Assembly (NCBI GenBank): GCA_022376925.1
Contig: JAIOJX010000003.1
Coordinates: 33,180,874 to 33,244,873, forward strand
From: Tragulus kanchil
Lineage: Eukaryota > Chordata > Mammalia > Artiodactyla > Tragulidae
Direction: 5' to 3'
Length of the DNA stretch: 64,000 nt
How positions within the stretch are numbered: the stretch's first letter is position 1; each line of letters opens with the position of its first letter. Below are positions 57,991 to 64,000 of the stretch, piece by piece. A model generated the notes under the pieces. The model was not told where the DNA came from and did not search any database. It was given only the letters and a program-made list of their open reading frames with translations. A program made the translations under genes and the position numbers.

Positions 57991-59234
57991 CCCTCCCCTT
58001 ACCTGACCTGCATAGACTTCATCCATGGGGCTAAATGCTGTACGTAAATTTTCCTTTAATTTCACGCTAACACTATGAAGCAAGTGAGATCATATACATC
58101 CTTAAAATGCATGAAAAAGATGATAAAATAGTGTACAAAATACCCACAGACTCAAGAGCGCAAAATAGTTTATACATCTGGTCCAGTCATGCATTTACCT
58201 GTTCATTCAACAGTTCTATTCTAAGTGGCCAGTTGCATGCTGCTGAGTGAAACAAAGTGCCCTTCTCTAGCTTAGTGAGATGATGGACAATAAATAGCCA
58301 ATCAAACAATATTTACAGAATACGAAGATGCAGTGATAGAACAGCATGCTACAGTGGAGAAGGATATGGGACTATATTTATAGGGGGTGATTAAAGAAGC
58401 CTTCACTGAGGCGGGGGCACTGATGGAGGGCAGGAATGTATGAGAAGGAGACAAAAATTCAGGGAAGAGAAGACCCTCCTTGCAGAAGGAAGATCATATG
58501 CTCAACCTTTATTCAGGAAAGTAAGGAGCAGAATGAAAGGCCTGTGACTGGCAAGTAATAAGTGAATGGGAAGTGATGTAAATCAGGTTGAAGATATCAG
58601 CAAAGATCAGACCACATTCGGTCATGATGGCCAAGGTCAAGTCTTGTGCCTTGAGAAGCATAGCCTAAGAAAGCAGACCTGCCATCGATCGAAATCTGGG
58701 GTTAACTGAGCATCACACTTCTATCACGCTTCAGAAATTGGGAGAGTAAAGTAAATGACATTTTTTTAAAAAGTATGTGATAACCATAACTTTCACAGTT
58801 TTAAAATAACTGAAAAATACAATAAGCTTCATCATCCAGAAAAAATGTATTTACTATCCCGATCAAAAGCACCATTCTTGAAGTACTGAAGCTAAAACTC
58901 GAAGCGGGTGTTCCAAATTATGCTCTCTGTATGACATCATGAAAGAAACCTGTTCCTTAAACCCAATCACAGTACTCCAGCCTTTCATTTAATATGAGGT
59001 TCACCAGGACATCACATGCTTGAGTGGATTTACTAAGACCTTTATCCACATCCTCTCATGAGGTAAAACATTCCTGCAGTCTAACAGCATTATTTGCACT
59101 TTAGCTATTTTGATTACAATTTCATCTGCTTTTAGATGTTATAGGAAATCATATCTTCCTACAAGATCTCTATTCCTACGTTGTCCTCGCAAAAAACAGG
59201 AAACATAACTATTTTGTCTCTGTATTATAGACAA
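57991..59234. other. Unannotated stretch
   Basis: Bases 58260-58650 loosely resemble old mammalian interspersed-repeat text (AAGCCTTCACTGAGGCGGGG, GGCAGGAATGTATGAG), but I cannot name a family. No gene seen. Confidence 0.4.
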
Positions 59235-59390
59235 GATGCAAGACAACCTCACTGAGCTCCTCCAGATGTCTCACCTATAAAATGGATGCAGTACTGCTCA
59301 TATGCCAACCTCTTTCCAAGAAGACCAAATAAATAACGGATGGGAGAGTTCCTGGAAAACTAGAAATAAAAGGTAAGCTGTTATTATGCT
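59235..59390 (+). mobile_element. Possible MIR SINE
   Basis: GATGTCTCACCTATAAAATGGATGCAGTACTG fits the MIR core ('catctgtaaaatgggg'), followed by GGTAAGCTGTTATTAT like the MIR 3' end. Strongly diverged. Confidence 0.5.
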
Positions 59391-59799
59391 GTCATCAAAG
59401 AGGACACATCTGTGCCATATACCTTAAACATAGATGTGCAAAAAAATGTGCATAGTATCCATATCAGATCTGCATTGTGTTCTGAGGCCCCATGGTAATG
59501 AATTTGGGAGTGGGAGAAGACTTAAGCCTGCCAACTCAGAGTGCCTCAATCTCTTCCAGCTTAGAACCATTCCCTTGTAGGTCAGTTTGGTCCATTTTTA
59601 GTCAAGAGTCAAAGTAAATCTGAAACTCCCCCCTCCTGACTGTCTCTCCCTGATTCACAGATTCTGCTGCTCTGTTATCAGACAACACATGTGCACAGGG
59701 GATGCGTACAGATCTTTATGGCCTCATAGAAGGGACCCTGGTGTTCACCCAGCCCTGAGCTCTTCTGGCTCCCCTTGATGTTAGGCTGAGGTAAACTTA
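59391..59799. other. Unannotated stretch
   Basis: Single-copy sequence without a recognised gene or repeat. Confidence 0.45.
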
Positions 59800-60014
59800 T
59801 TTTGTGTGCTCTGTCCCTAAGTCCTGCCCAACTCTTTTCGACCCCATGGACTGTAGTCCACTAGGCTCCTGTCTCCATAGGATTTCCCAGGCAAGAATAC
59901 CAGAGCGGGTTGCCATTTCCAGGGAATCTTCCTGACCTTGAGATTGAACCCACGTCTCTTGCATCTCCTGAATTGGCAGGTGGCCTCTTCACCACTGCAC
60001 CACCTGGGAAGCCC
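59800..60014 (-). mobile_element. Bov-tA SINE
   Basis: Minus strand: CTTTTCGACCCCATGGACTG, GGCAAGAATACCAGAGCGGG, TTGAACCCACGTCTCTTGCA, CACCACTGCACCACCTGGGA. Confidence 0.94.
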
Positions 60015-60509
60015 TAAAGTCATTTTTTCCCTGTCTCCATATGGGCCTTGATTCTCTCTGCATCTTCTCTTGAAGTTCTCTACCTGGTATCATGCTGGTT
60101 TCTTCTCTCAGTCCAGCCACGATCCAGCAGTCCACACTCCACACCTTAGCCTGACCTCAGCTTCCCCTGCCCTTCAGATTGTCTGAATCTTTGCCCTACA
60201 CTCCATGTGCCTCTAGTGAGGTTGTCCTCTCTTCAGTCTCTGTGCGGTGCTCCCCTGTTCCCACTGCAGTCCCACTGGCAGGACTGTGGGCTCTCAACCT
60301 CACTAATCTCTGGGGACATGTGGAAAGATCTAGACTTCCCCAGTGAACCAACAAGTGCTAGGGAATTAAAAAGTTCCCTCGCTCTCTCTTTCTCTCTTTC
60401 TCTCTCGTGCTTTACCATCACTTCTACACTCATTGTGATTATTCCTTGTTGGCAGAGAACAATTTGCCACCTATCTCCATCCAGAGTCCCAGATAAGACA
60501 CGAGACACA
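60015..60509. other. Unannotated stretch
   Basis: CT-rich in part (60380-60410, TCTCTCTTTCTCTC). No gene seen. Confidence 0.45.
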
Positions 60510-60742
60510 AGGGGCTTCCCTGGTGGCCCAGTGGCTAAGAATCTGCCTGCCAGTGCAGGGGACGTGAGTTTGATCCCTGGTCCAGGAAGATCTCACATGA
60601 CACCAAGCAACTAAGTGCCTGTGTCACAGCTACTGAGAGCCAGTGGCTGAAACAAAGATCCTGCATGATGCAATGAAGATCCCATGTGCCACAACTAAGA
60701 CCCAATGCAGCCAAATGAATAAATAAATAAACCATTTTTTTA
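60510..60742 (+). mobile_element. Long CHR-2 SINE
   Basis: GGGCTTCCCTGGTGGCCCAG, GAGTTTGATCCCTGGTCCAG, CAGCTACTGAGAGCCAGTGG, ACAACTAAGACCCAATGCAG, CCAAATGAATAAATAAATAA. This is the classical long CHR-2 body, without the TGTCCAATTA block of the derived subfamily, so both forms coexist here. Confidence 0.88.
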
Positions 60743-61383
60743 AGCAATGGACAAAAGCCCATTCTGGGTTTGGTTCCACAGCTAACCCATTCTTATTCTA
60801 TTTCCATCCCTCACCTTGAGTTTCAGTGAAAAAGCTGGAGAACAAAGGTCACTTGCTGCTCTTCTTTCCCTCTTTCTCCCTCTGTCTCCTTCAGCTCTTT
60901 CCCCCTTTCAGAAATTGTCATGAACAATTTACAACACATTTTCCTTCTTATTTCCAAGTGATGAATGAAAGAGTAGCAAACCTGCTGATCAAAAAGGGGA
61001 CTCTTATCTGTACATATGATGTCCATTCCAATCTTTGACATGTCTGCCCACATAACAGACCCTCAAAAGTCAGGAGCTTTGTTACACATATATGCATCAA
61101 CTGCATATAACCCAGTACTTTGCCTATAATTGACACTGAAAGTGTGTTGAATCAATGAACTCCACTAATTTATTGGTAAAGAAATTGAGGCAAAATATGT
61201 TGTCAAAGTGAAACAGCAAGTTAAATGCTTAACTGTGTCCAGGTCAAATATTCTTTTCAATGTGACATGTTGCTAATTTGATAATAAATCAAAATGATCT
61301 CCTCAAAGGAAAATTGAACTTCAAAAAGAAATCCAAAAGCAAATATTGGAAAGTAAAATAGTACAGTTTTTTTCTTTGTCTTG

Positions 61384-61622
61384 TTGTTCTTCAGTCACTA
61401 CGTTGTGTTCAACTCTTTGCAACCTCATGGACTGCAGCATGCCAGGCTTCCCTGCTCGTCACCATCTCCTGGAAGTTGCTCAAACTCATGTCCATTAAGT
61501 CAATGATGCTGTCCAACCATCTCACCCTCTGCCATCCCCTTCTCCTCCTGCCCTCAATCTTTCCAGCATCAGAGTCTTTTCCAATGAGTCGACTCTGCAT
61601 CTGGTGATCACATCAGCTCAAA
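61384..61622 (-). mobile_element. BovB LINE 3' end
   Basis: Minus strand: TTCTTCAGTCACTACGTTGT, CTCATGGACTGCAGCATGCC, TCATGTCCATTAAGTCAATG, TCTTTCCAGCATCAGAGTCT. Duplicated at 62528-62766. Confidence 0.88.
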
Positions 61623-61743
61623 TATGTACTCCTCAAATCTCTGAATAGGAATCTCTGAGAATGCTGTGTTTTGATCGACTGATCGATCATTTGGGCTTAA
61701 GGGATGGGTTAGAGGAGAAATTCTTACAGCCATTTTCCTCTAC

Positions 61744-61744
<1 letters not shown>

Positions 61745-61782
<38 letters not shown>
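61745..61782. repeat. (TA)n microsatellite
   Basis: Pure TA tract, about 19 units; the duplicate at 62889-62936 has about 24. Confidence 0.96.
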
Positions 61783-61786
<4 letters not shown>

Positions 61787-62527
61787 GGAGCATCTCCTCT
61801 TCATGAAAGGAGAATTTCCTTGAAAGTAGAATTCTCCTATTTTGCTGATTTAAAAATTCATTGAAAACATCAACTTGCCTTCTCTCCCTCTAACAGATCC
61901 ACCACATTTAGAAATCCTTTTGGAGAAACGGCCAACTAGTATGTGCAGAATAGTCACAAGATGTGGAATTGGAGCATGTGCTCAAATCCAGCATCTTGAT
62001 AAACACACACCAAAGAAACATGAGCAGCCTAAGGTTTATGAGTTTGAAAGGTTATTTTCTCTCATGAACAATTTACAACACATTTTCCTTCTTATTTCCA
62101 AGTGATGAATGAAAGAGTAGCAAACCTGCTGATCAAAAAGGGGACTCTTATCTGTACATATGATGTCCATTCCAATCTTTGACATGTCTGCCCACATAAC
62201 AGACCCTCAAAAGTCAGGAGCTTTGTTACACATATATGCATCAACTGCATATAACCCAGTACTTTGCCTATAATTGACACTGAAAGTGTGTTGAATCAAT
62301 GAACTCCACTAATTTATTGGTAAAGAAATTGAGGCAAAATATGTTGTCAAAGTGAAACAGCAAGTTAAATGCTTAACTGTGTCCAGGTCAAATATTCTTT
62401 TCAATGTGACATGTTGCTAATTTGATAATAAATCAAAATGATCTCCTCAAAGGAAAATTGAACTTCAAAAAGAAATCCAAAAGCAAATATTGGAAAGTAA
62501 AATAGTACAGTTTTTTTCTTTGTCTTG

Positions 62528-62766
62528 TTGTTCTTCAGTCACTACGTTGTGTTCAACTCTTTGCAACCTCATGGACTGCAGCATGCCAGGCTTCCCTGCT
62601 CGTCACCATCTCCTGGAAGTTGCTCAAACTCATGTCCATTAAGTCAATGATGCTGTCCAACCATCTCACCCTCTGCCATCCCCTTCTCCTCCTGCCCTCA
62701 ATCTTTCCAGCATCAGAGTCTTTTCCAATGAGTCGACTCTGCATCTGGTGATCACATCAGCTCAAA
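62528..62766 (-). mobile_element. BovB LINE 3' end, second copy
   Basis: D20 duplicate of 61384-61622. Confidence 0.88.
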
Positions 62767-62887
62767 TATGTACTCCTCAAATCTCTGAATAGGAATCTCT
62801 GAGAATGCTGTGTTTTGATCGACTGATCGATCATTTGGGCTTAAGGGATGGGTTAGAGGAGAAATTCTTACAGCCATTTTCCTCTAC

Positions 62888-62888
<1 letters not shown>

Positions 62889-62936
<48 letters not shown>
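62889..62936. repeat. (TA)n microsatellite, second copy
   Basis: Longer duplicate of 61745-61782. Confidence 0.96.
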
Positions 62937-62940
<4 letters not shown>

Positions 62941-63214
62941 GGAGCATCTCCTCTTCATGAAAGGAGAATTTCCTTGAAAGTAGAATTCTCCTATTTTGCT
63001 GATTTAAAAATTCATTGAAAACATCAACTTGCCTTCTCTCCCTCTAACAGATCCACCACATTTAGAAATCCTTTTGGAGAAACGGCCAACTAGTATGTGC
63101 AGAATAGTCACAAGATGTGGAATTGGAGCATGTGCTCAAATCCAGCATCTTGATAAACACACACCAAAGAAACATGAGCAGCTTAAGGTTTATGAGTTTG
63201 AAAGGTTATTTTCT

Positions 63215-64000
63215 TAACGAACAACTGTAGCACTATTCTCAGGAAGCATACCACAGGGGGAGGTGGGATTTTAGATGTATTTGTTGATGTTTCTAAAGGG
63301 GATTTAAGCACTCTGATTTTGTCCAGTATGTCCCCTACCTGACCAAGGCAGCCACTAGGATATTTGTGGGGCATGTTTATATCAAAGGTTATGATCCTTT
63401 AGAACAATGCAATGGTGGACAAGCCAGAGGAAGCCCATTTGTTTGTGTTAGCACTGGCTTCTCCCAACATTATTAATTTCTCTTTTGGGAGGGGCTCCAA
63501 GATGACGTGACATGTTGCTGCTGGGGTTTTGGGGGCTCTAATCTCTTAAGACAGTCACACATACAGACACTAAGCAGCAGATGTATGCATACACAGTGAC
63601 ATCATGCTGAAGCATTAAATGTTCTCACCAGAATTGTTTTCCTACATGGACAATGTATTATGACTACAGATAGTGACATAGTGAGTATGTATGTATGTGT
63701 GTGTGTGTGTCCTGTTAGGAAGAAAAAACACTTGTAAAATTCATAGAAACTAAAAATGCATCAGTGAATAGGCCTTTATGTTGGATATTTATGGGGAATT
63801 TGGTTTGTTTTCTGATTCTGTTTCAACTTTTAAGGAGCACCGTTAATGTGATTAATTAGCAAGAATTTATTGACTTGAAAAATCTCGACAGCCAAACGTA
63901 TATGATTTTTTAAATATATTTTTTCAGGTGAAACTATAAACTGCAGGCCTAATTAAGACCTGCTGTTTCCTGAAATTTTGTGTGCACAGCTCTGGGAAGG
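63215..64000. other. Unannotated stretch to window end
   Basis: No gene or recognised repeat apart from a short GTAT/GT tract at about 63684-63710. Single copy within the window. Confidence 0.45.

Larger units (their letters stand above)
60918..63214. repeat. Tandem duplication D20 (shift 1144-1154 bp)
   Basis: Bases 60918-62060 recur at 62062-63214 with a single extra C at the junction. Differences: (TA)n about 38 versus 48 nt, and GCAGCCTAAGG versus GCAGCTTAAGG near the end. Confidence 0.95.

Noticed and set aside
60207..60614. 135-residue frame with a hydrophobic, serine-rich segment
   Set aside because: The middle comes from a CT-rich tract and the end from a CHR-2 SINE head; composition explains it.
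61875..62105. Possible exon after the TCTCCCTCTAACAG acceptor-like site
   Set aside because: A pyrimidine tract plus CAG is common by chance. No matching donor, no recognised protein, and the frame depends on the duplicated copy (it changes after the D20 junction).

Overview
This is a non-coding stretch of a ruminant nuclear genome. Four observations place it there: many tRNA-derived Bov-tA SINEs, BovB (RTE-clade) LINE fragments, young artiodactyl L1 copies, and CHR-2-type SINEs of cetartiodactyls. One CHR-2-derived subfamily, with a diagnostic body around TGGACCGATGTGTCCAATTA, is abundant and little diverged. I do not associate it with cattle, so a deer or another non-bovine ruminant is possible, but the species cannot be fixed from the sequence. 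I found no convincing host exon, tRNA, rRNA, snoRNA, CRISPR array or bacterial-style operon. The longest open frames (343, 332 and 193 codons) are L1 ORF2 fragments; most others lie in SINEs.

The dominant structure is a ladder of twenty direct, adjacent, near-identical duplications, each shifted by only 1.05-1.19 kb. They start at about 61, 2350, 4982, 7120, 8971, 12914, 14773, 16730, 20484, 22867, 25056, 28520, 34630, 36692, 38922, 41364, 43376, 47754, 49781 and 60918. Their period does not depend on the sequence they contain. They cut through SINEs, LINEs, microsatellites and unique DNA, and several overlap their neighbours in chains. Junctions are blunt, show 1-5 bp of microhomology, or carry 1-70 bp of filler that often looks like a degraded or rearranged copy of nearby sequence. 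About 22.4 kb of the 64 kb is redundant, so the underlying locus is probably near 41-42 kb. My preferred reading is a long-read assembly or consensus-stitching fault. A real burst of template-switching duplication is the alternative, and raw reads decide between them.

Layout: 1-5 kb holds CHR-2-type and Bov-tA SINEs and microsatellites. 5.5-11.7 kb is an ancient L1 into which a BovB LINE and young SINEs inserted. 11.9-15.3 kb is mostly unannotated. 15.3-19 kb carries two young CHR-2-type SINEs, each doubled. 19-22.9 kb is largely unique with a Bov-tA. 23.4-27.7 kb is a young L1 with an inverted 5' part between a 16-bp target-site duplication. 27.7-28.4 kb is a Bov-tA split by a solo retroviral LTR. 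28.5-31 kb has an L2-like piece, MIR, SINEs and an L1 3' end. 31-34.9 kb has SINEs, an L2-like remnant and an older L1 tail. 35-47 kb has SINEs and unannotated DNA. 47.8-52.2 kb is a 5'-truncated young L1 next to an ancient L1. 52-64 kb is the least disturbed part, with older repeats, BovB pieces and a repeat-poor segment near 57.5-58 kb.

No genes work together here. The biology visible is retrotransposon insertion and nesting, overlaid by the duplication ladder.
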